A stretch of 64,000 nucleotides of DNA from Pullilachnospira sp963929535 (GCA_963929535.1 CAWVIZ010000010.1:124001-188000); one strand, 5' to 3'. Shown: positions 15,946 to 25,558, counted from the first letter of the stretch. Numbers and translations: made by a program. Notes: generated by a model not told the origin, from the letters alone.

Positions 15946-18104
15946 TAAGAATGTTTAAAGAGCTGAAAGGATCGTACCGATTTGTAGTTATCATCGTTGC
16001 ACTGCTTTTCATACAGGCGTTCTGCGATCTGTCTCTGCCATCCTATACATCGGATATCATTAATGTGGGAGTGCAGCAGGGAGGGATTCCGGACAGTGTA
16101 CCGGAAGAGATCCGCAGAGAGTCTATGGAAAACCTGTTCCTGTTTATGGATGAGCAGGACAGGGAGACGGTGGAGGAACATTATGAGCTGAAGGATGACG
16201 TATATACTCTTGAGAATATCCCAAGCCGGGAGCGGGAAGAACTGAATTCCATATTCGGAGTTCCCATGGTGGCGCTGCAGAGTCTTTCCGATGAGGAGAC
16301 GGCTCAGGCTGTACGCAGCCAGATGCAGCTACCGGAGGATGCGGACCTGCTGGAGGTTCTCGGGCAGCTTCCCGGGGAGCAGAGGGATCAGATGGTGGAT
16401 TCCCTGACGGAGAAATTAAAGGATATGCCGGATTCCATTGTGACGCAGAGCTCTGTCTTCTATATAAAAGCGGAGTATGAAGCCATGGGGAGAGATCCGG
16501 ATCAGATCCAGATGAGATATGTGCTGTTGGCGGGGCTGAAGATGCTGGGCTTTGCGGCGGTGATCATGATCGCGTCCATTCTGGTCACCTTCCTGTCTTG
16601 CCGGGTGGCTGCGAAGCTGGGGCATGATCTGAGAAATAAGATATACAGCAAAGTCATTTCTTTTTCCGGGAATGAAATGAACAGATTTTCCACAGCGTCC
16701 CTGATCACCAGGAGCACCAATGATATCCAGCAGGTACAGATGGTATTTACCATGCTGTTTCGGATCGTGCTGTACGCGCCGATCCTGGGTGTGGGCGGTG
16801 TGCTGAAGGTACTGGGAACAGAGTCTTCCATGACCTGGATCCTGGGACTTGGAGTGGGACTGATCCTGGCGGTGGTGCTGGTGCTGTTTCTGGTGGCCAT
16901 GCCCAAGTTCAAGATCCTGCAGACGCTGGTGGACCGGCTGAACCTGGTGAGCCGGGAGATCCTTACCGGTATCCCTGTGATCCGGGCATTCAGCCGGGAG
17001 ACCCATGAGGAGGAGCGTTTTGAGAAAGCCAACCGGAGGCTGATGAAGACCAACCTGTTTGTAAACAGGGCCATGACTTTTATGATGCCTGTGATGATGC
17101 TGATCATGAACGGACTCAGTGTGCTGATCATTTACACCGGCGCCCACAGCATTGACGCGGGCAACATGCAGGTGGGGGATATGATGGCATTTATCCAGTA
17201 TGCAATGCAGATCATCATGTCTTTCCTGATGATCACCATGATTTCTGTGATCCTTCCCAGGGCCAGTGTGGCGGCGGGGCGTATCCAGGAGGTGCTGGAT
17301 ACAGAGGTATCCATTCATACTGCCAGAGAACCGGAGAGCCCCCGCCTGACGGAAAAGGGAAGCGTGGTGTTTGACCATGTATCCTTCGCTTATCCGGGAG
17401 CCGAGGAGGAAGTGCTTACGGATATCAGCTTTACTGCTGAAAAAGGAGAAACAGTGGCGTTTATCGGAAGCACCGGAAGCGGTAAGACCACACTGGTGAA
17501 TCTGATCCCCCGTTTCTTTGATGTGACAAAGGGAAGGATCCTGGTGGACGGCGTGGATGTGCGCCGGATGGATCTGAAGGATCTGAGAGACCGGATCGGC
17601 TACGTGCCCCAGAAAGCGGTGCTGTTCTCCGGAACCATCGACTCCAATCTGCGCTACGGCCGGGAAAACGCTGCGGAGAAAGAGGTGGAGAAGGCTGCAG
17701 TCATCGCGCAGGCAATGGAGTTTATCAGCCAGAAGCCGGATGGCTTCCAAAGCCCCATCGCCCAGGGAGGAACCAATGTATCGGGAGGACAGAAGCAGCG
17801 GCTTTCCATTGCCAGAGCCATTGCAAAGCAGCCGGAGATCTATATTTTTGACGACAGCTTTTCCGCTCTGGACTATAAGACGGATGTAACGCTGAGAAAG
17901 GCGCTGAAGGAGGAAACAAAGGATGCCACCACCCTGATCGTGGCCCAGAGGATCAGCACGATCCTGCATGCGGACCGGATCCTGGTGCTGGATGACGGAA
18001 AAGTGGCGGGAATGGGAACCCATAAGGAACTGCTCAGGAGCTGTGAGGTTTACCGGCAGATCGCCCGTTCCCAGTTGTCAGAGGAGGAGTTGGACAATGA
18101 GTAA
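15942..18104 (+). CDS. ABC exporter half-transporter 1 (degenerate catalytic site, large ectodomain)
   Basis: A 720-residue fused permease/ATPase, one half of a heterodimeric exporter of the BmrCD/LmrCD type. Helix 1 (about 11-30) is followed by an unusually large hydrophilic loop of about 150 residues before helix 2 (about 196-216). The ATPase has Walker A GSTGSGKTT (about 508), signature VSGGQ, and Walker B IYIFDD (about 633), in which the catalytic glutamate is replaced by aspartate. Known heterodimeric exporters have this split, with one degenerate and one active site. It overlaps marR upstream and the partner gene downstream, so all three form one operon. The substrate is unknown, but drug efflux is likely. 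Confidence 0.92.
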   Translation: MIRMFKELKGSYRFVVIIVALLFIQAFCDLSLPSYTSDIINVGVQQGGIPDSVPEEIRRESMENLFLFMDEQDRETVEEHYELKDDVYTLENIPSREREELNSIFGVPMVALQSLSDEETAQAVRSQMQLPEDADLLEVLGQLPGEQRDQMVDSLTEKLKDMPDSIVTQSSVFYIKAEYEAMGRDPDQIQMRYVLLAGLKMLGFAAVIMIASILVTFLSCRVAAKLGHDLRNKIYSKVISFSGNEMNRFSTASLITRSTNDIQQVQMVFTMLFRIVLYAPILGVGGVLKVLGTESSMTWILGLGVGLILAVVLVLFLVAMPKFKILQTLVDRLNLVSREILTGIPVIRAFSRETHEEERFEKANRRLMKTNLFVNRAMTFMMPVMMLIMNGLSVLIIYTGAHSIDAGNMQVGDMMAFIQYAMQIIMSFLMITMISVILPRASVAAGRIQEVLDTEVSIHTAREPESPRLTEKGSVVFDHVSFAYPGAEEEVLTDISFTAEKGETVAFIGSTGSGKTTLVNLIPRFFDVTKGRILVDGVDVRRMDLKDLRDRIGYVPQKAVLFSGTIDSNLRYGRENAAEKEVEKAAVIAQAMEFISQKPDGFQSPIAQGGTNVSGGQKQRLSIARAIAKQPEIYIFDDSFSALDYKTDVTLRKALKEETKDATTLIVAQRISTILHADRILVLDDGKVAGMGTHKELLRSCEVYRQIARSQLSEEELDNE

Positions 18105-19944
18105 TGCAGCAATGAAGGGACATACTCCCAGAGGCCCCATGGGCGGCCGGAATATGGCCGGCGAGAAGGCAAAGGATTTTTCCGGGGCAATGAAAAAAAT
18201 GATCGCTTATATGAAGCGCTACAGGATCCGGCTGGCCGTGATGATGGTCTGTGCCATTGCAGGAACCGTATTCAATATTGTGGGACCCAAGATTCTGGGA
18301 AAAGCCACTACGGAGCTGTTTTCCGGACTGGTGGTCAAGGTGAACGGAACAGGCGGGATCGACTTTGAGAAGATCGGCATGATCCTTCTGGGTACCATGG
18401 CTCTGTATCTGTGCAGCGCGGTATTCTCTTTTCTGCAGGGAATGATCATGACAGGGATTTCCAATGATGTCAGCTATTCTCTGAGAAAGGATATATCCAG
18501 AAAGCTGAACCGGCTGCCTATGAAATATTTCGAGAGCAGACCCCACGGAGAGATCCTCTCAAGGATCACCAACGATGTGGATATGCTGCAGCAGGGGCTG
18601 AACCAGAGTATTACCCAGCTGATCACATCCATTACCACACTGATCGGTGTGTTTGTGATGATGCTGAGCATTAATGTATGGATGACGGTGTGCGCTGTTC
18701 TGATCCTGCCTGTATCCATGCTGATCATCGGTTTTGTGATGAAAAGGTCTCAGAAATACTTCCGCCAGCAGCAGGCGTACCTGGGCCAGGTAAACGGCCA
18801 GGTGGAAGAAATTTACGCGGGGCAGAATATTGTAAAGGCGTATAACCGGGAAGAGGCGGTTATCCGGGAATTTGAAGAGACCAACAAAAAGCTGTATTCC
18901 TCTGCCTGGAAATCCCAGTTTTTCTCCGGGATGATGATGCCGGTCATGCAGTTTGTGGGTAATATCGGTTATGTGATGGTGGCTCTTCTGGGAGGATGGC
19001 TGACCATCCGGGGTTCCATTGAGGTGGGTGAGATCCAGTCCTTTTTCCAGTATATCCGGAACTTTACCCAGCCGGTACAGCAGATCGCTCAGGTGACCAA
19101 TATGATGCAGCTGTCCGCAGCGGCTTCCGAGAGGGTGTTTGAATTCCTGGAGGAAGAGGAGGAGGAACAGACAGCACCGCATCCGGTAAGCCCGGATACT
19201 TCCGTTACCGGAAATGTGACTTTTGATCATGTAAGCTTCGGTTACAATCCCGATCAGATGATCATTAAGGATTTTTCAGCCAAGGTGCTGCCGGGGCAGA
19301 AGATCGCCATCGTAGGCCCCACCGGCGCGGGAAAAACCACCATGGTAAAGCTTCTGATGCGGTTTTATGATGTAAACAGCGGTTCCATCAGGATTGACGG
19401 CCATGATGTCCGGGATTTCAACAGGAGTGACCTGAGACAGCATTTCGGCATGGTGCTGCAGGACACCTGGCTGTTTAACGGTACCATTATGGAGAATATC
19501 CGCTATGGCCGGCTGGATGCCACGGATGAGGAAGTGATCGCCGCGGCCAAAGCAGCACACGCCCACCGGTTTATCATGACGCAGCCGGAGGGCTACCAGA
19601 CGGTTCTGAATGAGGAAACCAGCAACGTATCCCAGGGACAGAAGCAGCTTCTTACCATTGCCCGGGCGATCCTGGCGGACAATAAACTGCTGATCCTGGA
19701 TGAGGCCACCTCCTCTGTGGATACCAGAACGGAGATACAGATCCAGAAGGCCATGGATAATCTGATGAAGGGAAGAACCAGCTTTGTTATTGCTCACCGT
19801 CTTTCCACGATCCGTGACGCGGATCTGATCCTGGTAATGAAGGACGGAGACATTATCGAACAGGGAAATCATCAGGAACTATTGGCAAAGAAAGGATTTT
19901 ATGCTAATCTGTATAACAGCCAGTTTGAGAAAGTGAGCGCGTAA
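18097..19944 (+). CDS. ABC exporter half-transporter 2 (catalytic glutamate present)
   Basis: A 615-residue partner of the preceding half-transporter. It has an N-terminal cytoplasmic extension (about 1-40), six membrane helices (about 45-330), and an ATPase with Walker A GPTGAGKTT (about 407), a non-standard signature VSQGQ (about 510) and Walker B LLILDEATSSVD with the catalytic glutamate. The altered signature lines up with the degenerate Walker B of the partner, so together they make one inactive and one active ATP site. The start at 18097 overlaps the partner end by 8 bases with GAGGAG upstream. The longer in-frame extension inside the upstream gene is not credible. Confidence 0.92.
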   Translation: MSNAAMKGHTPRGPMGGRNMAGEKAKDFSGAMKKMIAYMKRYRIRLAVMMVCAIAGTVFNIVGPKILGKATTELFSGLVVKVNGTGGIDFEKIGMILLGTMALYLCSAVFSFLQGMIMTGISNDVSYSLRKDISRKLNRLPMKYFESRPHGEILSRITNDVDMLQQGLNQSITQLITSITTLIGVFVMMLSINVWMTVCAVLILPVSMLIIGFVMKRSQKYFRQQQAYLGQVNGQVEEIYAGQNIVKAYNREEAVIREFEETNKKLYSSAWKSQFFSGMMMPVMQFVGNIGYVMVALLGGWLTIRGSIEVGEIQSFFQYIRNFTQPVQQIAQVTNMMQLSAAASERVFEFLEEEEEEQTAPHPVSPDTSVTGNVTFDHVSFGYNPDQMIIKDFSAKVLPGQKIAIVGPTGAGKTTMVKLLMRFYDVNSGSIRIDGHDVRDFNRSDLRQHFGMVLQDTWLFNGTIMENIRYGRLDATDEEVIAAAKAAHAHRFIMTQPEGYQTVLNEETSNVSQGQKQLLTIARAILADNKLLILDEATSSVDTRTEIQIQKAMDNLMKGRTSFVIAHRLSTIRDADLILVMKDGDIIEQGNHQELLAKKGFYANLYNSQFEKVSA

Positions 19945-19950
19945 AAAGAG

Positions 19951-19990
19951 CGGACAGCGCCGGCCCCAAAAGGCTGGGGCTGTCTGTTTT
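19951..19990 (+). terminator. Terminator after the ABC exporter operon
   Basis: GACAGC and GCTGTC pair around a CCCC/GGGG inner stem, followed by TGTTTTT. It directly precedes repeat family B copy B1. Confidence 0.65.
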
Positions 19991-20136
19991 TGCGCGATAC
20001 GCCCGGCAAGCAGCCGCCATGCTTGCATGAGCGGATATTTGCCGGGCAACGGACAGTGAGCGGCTTTGCCGCGAGCTGTCCGCAGTATCGCGGGGATCGG
20101 ATGGGGGGGAAGGAACTTCCCCCCCCATCCAATCGG
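19991..20136. repeat. Structured intergenic repeat, family B, copy B1
   Basis: The element has an outer stem (GCGCGATAC with GTATCGCG), an inner GCCCGGCAA/TTGCCGGGC stem, a CGGACAG/CTGTCCG stem around GCGGC/GCCGC, and then a separate long hairpin with a G7/C8 stem (about 20095-20136). The same plan recurs twice in tandem at 60054-60313. No coding potential is evident. Confidence 0.8.
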
Positions 20137-20183
20137 AAAAACTCATTTTGAGGGACAGGCAAATGAATATGAGGAGGAATAGA

Positions 20184-21407
20184 ATGAGAAACTTATTAGT
20201 AGCGCAGTCCGGCGGCCCTACCGCAGCCATCAATGCCACAGTGGCCGGTGTGCTGACAGCGGCCTCTCTTTCCGGAACGGTGGATCAGGTTCTGGGCGCG
20301 GTGAATGGGATCAAAGGAGTCCTGGAGGAACGTTTTGTGAATCTGACGGACACGATGAACAACACCGCGGATCTGGAGCTTCTGTGCCAGACGCCGGCGG
20401 CGGCCCTGGGCTCCTGCCGCTTTAAGCTGAAGGACGCGGGAGAGGACGAGAGCCAGTACCGGGAGATCATCCGCATCTTCCGGAAGTATGAGATTTCTTA
20501 TTTCATTTATATCGGGGGAAATGATTCCATGGATACCGTGGACAAGCTTTCTGCCTACTGCGAAAAACAGGGGATCCGGGATATCCATGTGATGGGAGCA
20601 CCCAAAACCATCGACAATGACCTCTGCGGGACGGATCACTGCCCCGGCTTCGGTTCCGCGGCAAAATATATTGGCAGCACCTTTGCGGAGCTGGAGAGAG
20701 ACTGCAGCGTATACGATACCAAGGCAGTGACCATTGTGGAGGTGATGGGGCGGAACGCGGGATGGCTTACCGCCGCGTCGGCGCTGGCCAGAAACAACGG
20801 AGGAGATGGCCCTGACCTGATCTATCTGTGTGAGCGTCCGTTTGAACTGGAGAAGTTTCTGGAGGATGTAAGGGAATGCCTTTCCAGAAAAGCCAGTGTG
20901 CTGGTGGCAGTCAGCGAAGGTATCCGGGACCGGGAAGGAAGGTATATCTCCGAGACGGTGCAGAGCGGTGCGGTGGACAATTTCGGCCACAGCTACATTG
21001 CCGGCAGCGCCCGGGTGCTGGAGGACGCGGTGCGCCGCAGGATCGGCTGCAAGGTGCGCTCCATTGAGCTGAACCTGATGCAGCGGTGCGCCTCCCACAT
21101 CTCCAGCGCCACCGATATCCAGGAATCCAGGATGCTGGGAATGACAGCATGCCACTGTGCTCTGGAAGGGAAAAGCGGTCTGATGGCGTCCGTGGAGCGG
21201 ATTTCCGATGAGCCTTACCGGGTGCGCTTTACTGCGGTTCCGGTAAGCCAGGTTTCCAACAGGGAGAAGAAGGTTCCGGAGGATTATATGAACCAGGCGG
21301 GCAATGACGTGACGGATAAGATGATGGCCTATCTGAAACCTCTGATCCAGGGAGAAAGCCAGGTGATCTTCAGAAACGGGATCCCCTGTCATATCCGGCT
21401 GTACTGA
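20184..21407 (+). CDS. 6-phosphofructokinase, PPi-dependent type
   Basis: A 407-residue phosphofructokinase converting fructose 6-phosphate to the 1,6-bisphosphate. Two motifs point to pyrophosphate rather than ATP as donor: GGNDS (residues 111-115) in place of GGDGS, and PKTIDND (about 140-146), where ATP enzymes have PGTIDND. GGPTAAIN is near the N-terminus. The length is closer to PPi enzymes than to the 320-residue ATP PfkA. The start is the ATG at 20184 with GAGGAGG 7 bases upstream. Earlier in-frame ATGs run into the repeat. PPi use would make the step reversible, but the donor is inferred from motifs. Confidence 0.88.
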   Translation: MRNLLVAQSGGPTAAINATVAGVLTAASLSGTVDQVLGAVNGIKGVLEERFVNLTDTMNNTADLELLCQTPAAALGSCRFKLKDAGEDESQYREIIRIFRKYEISYFIYIGGNDSMDTVDKLSAYCEKQGIRDIHVMGAPKTIDNDLCGTDHCPGFGSAAKYIGSTFAELERDCSVYDTKAVTIVEVMGRNAGWLTAASALARNNGGDGPDLIYLCERPFELEKFLEDVRECLSRKASVLVAVSEGIRDREGRYISETVQSGAVDNFGHSYIAGSARVLEDAVRRRIGCKVRSIELNLMQRCASHISSATDIQESRMLGMTACHCALEGKSGLMASVERISDEPYRVRFTAVPVSQVSNREKKVPEDYMNQAGNDVTDKMMAYLKPLIQGESQVIFRNGIPCHIRLY

Positions 21408-21488
21408 TGGCGGTATTTCCGTAGGAAAAGCCGGCTGAAAGGGCGTTATATTATTGATATTTTTTTCACAGAAAGTATACAGAAAGTA

Positions 21489-21517
21489 TTGAAAAATTTT
21501 GGGAAAAATAGTAGAAT
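21489..21517 (+). promoter_or_regulatory. Promoter of the biotin-dependent decarboxylase cluster
   Basis: TTGAAA at 21489-21494, 17 bases, TAGAAT at 21512-21517, 58 bases before the carboxyltransferase start. Confidence 0.75.
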
Positions 21518-21575
21518 CAATAATGGCTGAAATTAGTTTTCACATAAATTTTTATAGAAAATGGAGGGCTGAAGA

Positions 21576-23012
21576 ATGAGCAATACAGCACAGACAGCAG
21601 CAAGTAAGCGGATAGCTTCCTTACTTGATGCAAACAGTTTTGTTGAGATCGGCGGGCAGATCACTGCCCGAAGTACAGATTTCAACTTATCTGCAAAAGA
21701 GACGCCGTCTGACGGTGTCATCACCGGATACGGTGTGATCGATGGAAATCTGGTGTATGTGTACAGTCAGGATGTATCTGTTCTGGGCGGAACCATCGGA
21801 GAGATGCATGCAAAGAAGATTGCCAGACTGTATGATTTCGCCATGAAGACAGGAGCACCGGTGATCGGCCTGGTGGATTGCGCAGGAATGCGTCTGCAGG
21901 AGGCTACAGATGCGCTGAACGGCTTCGGTGAGATCTATATGCAGCAGACCAAGGCCAGCGGAGTGATCCCTCAGATCACGGCTGTTTTTGGAACCTGCGG
22001 CGGCGGAATGGCTGTGATTCCGGCACTGACAGATTTCACATTCATGGAGGAGAAGAACGGAAAGCTGTTCGTCAGCTCGCCCAATGCCATTGACGGCAAT
22101 GATATTTCCAAGTGTGATACCTCCAGCGCCGGCTATCAGAGTGAGGAAGCCGGTCTGGTGGACTATAAGGGAAACGAGGAAGAGGTACTGGCCGGTATCC
22201 GCGCTCTGGTGTCCATGCTTCCCGCAAACAACGAGGATGACATGTCTTATGAGGAGTGCACGGACAATCTGAACAGAGTCTGCCCGGATCTGGCCAACTG
22301 TGCCGGCGATACCGGAATTGCCCTGGCTCAGATCAGCGATAACAACGTGTTCTTCGAGGTGAAGGCTGACTATGCGAAGGATATGGTAACCGCATTTATC
22401 AAGCTGAACGGGGCTACCGTGGGAGCAGTGGCCAACAGAAGCGAGATTTACGATGCGGAGGGTACTCTGAAAGAAAGTATGGATGGACTTCTGTCCGTAA
22501 GAGGTGCCCGGAAGGCAGCCAAATTCGTGGAGTTCTGCGATGCGTTTAATATCCCGGTACTGACACTGACCAATGTGAAAGGCTTTAAAGCCACCAAGTG
22601 TTCAGAGGCCAATATGGCAAAAGCTGTTGCCGAGCTGACCTACGCATTCGCCAATGCCACAGTTCCCAAGGTAAATGTGATCGTGGGAACTGCTTACGGA
22701 AGCGCTTATCTGGCCATGAACAGCAAATCCATCGGCGCCGATATGGTTTACGCATGGCCCAGTGCCCAGATCGGTATGATGGATGCCAAGCTGGCAGCCA
22801 AGATCATGTACGCGGATTCGGATGCTGCCACGATCAACGAGAAAGCGGCTGAATATGCCACCCTGCAGTCCAGCGTTACGTCGGCGGCCAGAAGAGGCTA
22901 TGTGGATACCATCATCGAAGCTGAGGACACGAGAAAATACGTGATCGGCGCTTTCGAGATGCTTTACACAAAGCGGGAGGAGCGTCCGGCTAAAAAACAC
23001 GGAACAGTATAA
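21576..23012 (+). CDS. Acyl-CoA carboxyltransferase subunit (MmdA / 12S-like)
   Basis: A 478-residue crotonase-fold carboxyltransferase. It has the two halves of the family: a CoA-binding N half with DCAGMRLQEATDALNGFGEIY and FGTCGGGMAVIPALTDF, and a C half with GARKAAKFVEFCDAFNIPVLTLTNVKGF and GTAYGSAYLAMNSKSIGADMVYAWPSAQIGMM. Relatives move CO2 between biotin and an acyl-CoA (methylmalonyl-CoA, glutaconyl-CoA or malonyl-CoA). It is first in a cluster with a biotin carrier, OadG- and OadB-like membrane subunits and an OadA-like pyruvate-type carboxyltransferase. The acyl-CoA is not determined by motifs alone. Confidence 0.88.
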   Translation: MSNTAQTAASKRIASLLDANSFVEIGGQITARSTDFNLSAKETPSDGVITGYGVIDGNLVYVYSQDVSVLGGTIGEMHAKKIARLYDFAMKTGAPVIGLVDCAGMRLQEATDALNGFGEIYMQQTKASGVIPQITAVFGTCGGGMAVIPALTDFTFMEEKNGKLFVSSPNAIDGNDISKCDTSSAGYQSEEAGLVDYKGNEEEVLAGIRALVSMLPANNEDDMSYEECTDNLNRVCPDLANCAGDTGIALAQISDNNVFFEVKADYAKDMVTAFIKLNGATVGAVANRSEIYDAEGTLKESMDGLLSVRGARKAAKFVEFCDAFNIPVLTLTNVKGFKATKCSEANMAKAVAELTYAFANATVPKVNVIVGTAYGSAYLAMNSKSIGADMVYAWPSAQIGMMDAKLAAKIMYADSDAATINEKAAEYATLQSSVTSAARRGYVDTIIEAEDTRKYVIGAFEMLYTKREERPAKKHGTV

Positions 23013-23029
23013 GGTAATGAGGTGAGCAT

Positions 23030-23824
23030 ATGAAGCAGACATGGAAAAAATTAGCAGGTCTTACCCTGGCGGCGGCCTGTGCCTTTGGACTGGCGGCCTG
23101 CGGTGATAAGGAGGAGACCGGCGGTTTCCAGAGGATCACCGAGGAGATGGCCCAGAACTGTGTCACGGTTTCCCAGTCCGCGGTGGAGTCCCTGGCCAGC
23201 TTTGATGACAGCCAGATGGAGCAGATGGCAGTGAGCCGGGATGACTTTACCAGGTATGCGGTGGAAGAATGGGTGGAAGCCGTGGATACTATGGGAGAAT
23301 ATCAGTCCATGGGCGAGGCTGAGACTGCGGTGGATGATGAAGCGGAAACCGTAACGGTAACCATTCCCGCTGTGTTTGAAGGAGAAGAGGCAACGCTTAC
23401 CTTCGTGTACGATTACAATGCGGACTATGACCAGATGACCCCCACTTATATGACAGTGGCGGAAAAAGAAACGGTTGCGGGAAATCTGCAGGAGGCAGGA
23501 ATTAACACCATCGTTGGTATCGTAGTGGTGTTCGTGGTACTGATCTTCCTGGTATTTGTGATCTCTCTGTTCCGGTTTGTGGGCGGAGAGGAAAAGAAGG
23601 AAGCAGCAAAGAGCGAACCGGCCCCGGCCCCCGCGGCAGCACCTGCCCCGGCTCCGGCCCCCGCACAGGCGGCTTTGGCAGCCCAGCAGAGCCTTCCGGA
23701 TGATGTAGAACTGGCGATCGTCCTTGCAACGGCTATCGCCGCAGCGGAAGAGGAGACGTCCACAGACGGTTATGTGGTACGCTCGATCAGAAAAGTTAAT
23801 GGAAGTAAATGGCGCAGAGCCTAA
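23030..23824 (+). CDS. OadG-like small membrane subunit with lipoprotein signal
   Basis: A 264-residue protein with a lipoprotein-type signal (lipobox LAAC, cysteine at about 25), an extracellular domain (about 30-155), one transmembrane helix (about 163-185, IVGIVVVFVVLIFLVF), an Ala/Pro-rich linker (about 198-220), and a C-terminal segment SLPDDVELAIVLATAIAAA...YVVRSIRKVNGSKW, which occurs in OadG-type subunits. OadG anchors and assembles sodium-pumping decarboxylases. This longer, lipid-anchored form differs from the short enterobacterial OadG. It lies between the carboxyltransferase and the biotin carrier. Confidence 0.8.
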   Translation: MKQTWKKLAGLTLAAACAFGLAACGDKEETGGFQRITEEMAQNCVTVSQSAVESLASFDDSQMEQMAVSRDDFTRYAVEEWVEAVDTMGEYQSMGEAETAVDDEAETVTVTIPAVFEGEEATLTFVYDYNADYDQMTPTYMTVAEKETVAGNLQEAGINTIVGIVVVFVVLIFLVFVISLFRFVGGEEKKEAAKSEPAPAPAAAPAPAPAPAQAALAAQQSLPDDVELAIVLATAIAAAEEETSTDGYVVRSIRKVNGSKWRRA

Positions 23825-23843
23825 ATCACAGGAGGAAAATCAT

Positions 23844-24260
23844 ATGAAAACTTATACAATCACTGTTAATGGAAATGTATACAATGTAACTGTTGAAGAA
23901 GGTACTACAGCGGGTGTTGCACCCGTTCCTGTTCAGGCACCCGTGGCAGCTCCGGCTCCGGCCCCCGCACCTGCGGCAGCTCCGGCCCCGGCCCCCGCGG
24001 CAGCACCTGCGCCGGCACCTGCTCCCGCAGCCTCCGGAAGCCAGGGATCCGTTGCTGTAACGGCTTCCGTACCCGGCAAGATCTGCAGTGTAGAGGCTAA
24101 GGTAGGACAGGCTGTGAAGGCAGGAGACCCCGTTGTGGTGCTGGAGGCCATGAAGATGGAGATTCCCGTTGTGGCACCTCAGGATGGTACGGTTGCCAGC
24201 ATTGATGTGACTGTGGGACAGTCTGTGGAGTCCGGAGATACTCTGGCTACCATGAACTGA
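23844..24260 (+). CDS. Biotin carboxyl carrier protein of decarboxylase/transcarboxylase
   Basis: A 138-residue biotin carrier. The N-terminal part (MKTYTITVNGNVYNVTVEE) is followed by a flexible Ala/Pro linker (about 31-62) and a biotinyl domain with the attachment motif EAMKMEIPV, whose lysine receives biotin. The 1.3S subunit of transcarboxylase and GcdC/MmdC carriers share this build. The start at 23844 has GGAGGAAA upstream. An in-frame extension reaching back into the OadG gene is rejected. It is the only biotin domain in the cluster, so it must serve both carboxyltransferases. Confidence 0.93.
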   Translation: MKTYTITVNGNVYNVTVEEGTTAGVAPVPVQAPVAAPAPAPAPAAAPAPAPAAAPAPAPAPAASGSQGSVAVTASVPGKICSVEAKVGQAVKAGDPVVVLEAMKMEIPVVAPQDGTVASIDVTVGQSVESGDTLATMN

Positions 24261-24311
24261 TGAATCCCTGCATCCGGGGACAGCTTTCTGCCGCCGGATA
24301 TGAGATCCTCA

Positions 24312-24341
24312 CTGCGGCCGGGTTTTCGATGTCCGGCCGCA
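24312..24341 (+). other. Intercistronic hairpin before oadB
   Basis: CTGCGGCCGG (24312-24321) pairs perfectly with CCGGCCGCAG (24332-24341). No T run follows. It may set relative mRNA levels between the soluble and membrane subunits. Confidence 0.5.
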
Positions 24342-24400
24342 GCCGGGGTTCCCATACAACGGGACATTATGCTGAACTAAACAACGGGAGGTAATAACAG

Positions 24401-25558
24401 ATGAGTATAATGAGTACGTTGTCAAATTTATGGGAACAGACTGCCTTCAATAATCTGGAGTGGGGCAACTATGTGATGATCCTGGTTGCCTGTGTGTTCC
24501 TGTATCTGGCAATTAAAAAAGGTTTCGAGCCTCTGCTTCTGATACCGATCGCTTTTGGTATGCTGCTGGTAAATATTTACCCGGACATCATGGCAGATCC
24601 GTATGTGGATGCTCAGGGGATCGAACATGCGGGAGGCCTTCTCCATTATTTCTTCCTTCTGGACGAGTGGAGTATCCTGCCGTCCCTGATCTTTATGGGC
24701 GTAGGCGCCATGACGGATTTTGGTCCGCTGATCGCCAATCCCAAGAGCTTTATCCTGGGAGCTGCAGCCCAGCTGGGAATTTATTCCGCTTATTTCCTTG
24801 CCATCCTGATGGGATTCAACGGAAAATCCGCAGCGGCTATCTCCATTATCGGAGGAGCTGACGGCCCCACATCCATCTTCCTGGCCGGTAAGCTGGGACA
24901 GACGGATCTGATGGGCCCCATTGCGGTGGCTGCTTATTCCTATATGGCGCTGGTTCCCATTATCCAGCCGCCCATCATGAAGCTTCTGACTACGGAAAAA
25001 GAGAGAAAGATCAAGATGGAGCAGCTCCGTCCGGTATCCCGGCTGGAGAAGATCCTGTTCCCCATCGTGATCACCATCGTGGTTTGTATGATTCTTCCCA
25101 CCACAGCTCCGCTGGTTGGTATGCTGATGCTGGGTAACCTGTTTAAAGAGTCCGGTGTGGTGAAACAGCTTACCGAGACTGCTTCCAACGCAATGATGTA
25201 TATTGTGGTAATCCTGCTGGGTACTTCCGTGGGAGCTTCCACCAGCGCTGAGGCGTTCCTGAATGCAGATACGCTGAAGATCGTTGTGCTGGGTCTGGTG
25301 GCATTTGCGGTAGGTACTGCCGGCGGTGTGATCTTCGGAAAGATCATGTGCGCGCTTTCCGGCGGAAAGATCAATCCGCTGATCGGATCGGCCGGTGTGT
25401 CTGCCGTTCCTATGGCAGCCCGTGTATCTCAGAAGGTAGGTGCCGAGGCAGATCCCACCAATTTCCTGCTGATGCACGCCATGGGACCCAACGTGGCCGG
25501 AGTGATCGGTACTGCGGTAGCGGCCGGAGCCTTTATGGCAGTATTCGGAGTAGTTTAA
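24401..25558 (+). CDS. Sodium-pumping decarboxylase beta subunit (OadB/GcdB/MmdB)
   Basis: A 385-residue polytopic membrane protein that decarboxylates carboxybiotin and exports Na+. Signature regions are GVGAMTDFGPLIANP, IIGGADGPTSIFLA and the C-terminal GSAGVSAVPMAARVSQ...NFLLMHAMGPNVAGVIGTAVAAG. These include the conserved aspartate of GGADGPT and the NPxxxG-type residues of the ion path. Length is normal. The N-terminus carries an extra amphipathic stretch before the first helix. The start at 24401 has GGGAGG upstream. OadA follows after 19 bases. Confidence 0.93.
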   Translation: MSIMSTLSNLWEQTAFNNLEWGNYVMILVACVFLYLAIKKGFEPLLLIPIAFGMLLVNIYPDIMADPYVDAQGIEHAGGLLHYFFLLDEWSILPSLIFMGVGAMTDFGPLIANPKSFILGAAAQLGIYSAYFLAILMGFNGKSAAAISIIGGADGPTSIFLAGKLGQTDLMGPIAVAAYSYMALVPIIQPPIMKLLTTEKERKIKMEQLRPVSRLEKILFPIVITIVVCMILPTTAPLVGMLMLGNLFKESGVVKQLTETASNAMMYIVVILLGTSVGASTSAEAFLNADTLKIVVLGLVAFAVGTAGGVIFGKIMCALSGGKINPLIGSAGVSAVPMAARVSQKVGAEADPTNFLLMHAMGPNVAGVIGTAVAAGAFMAVFGVV

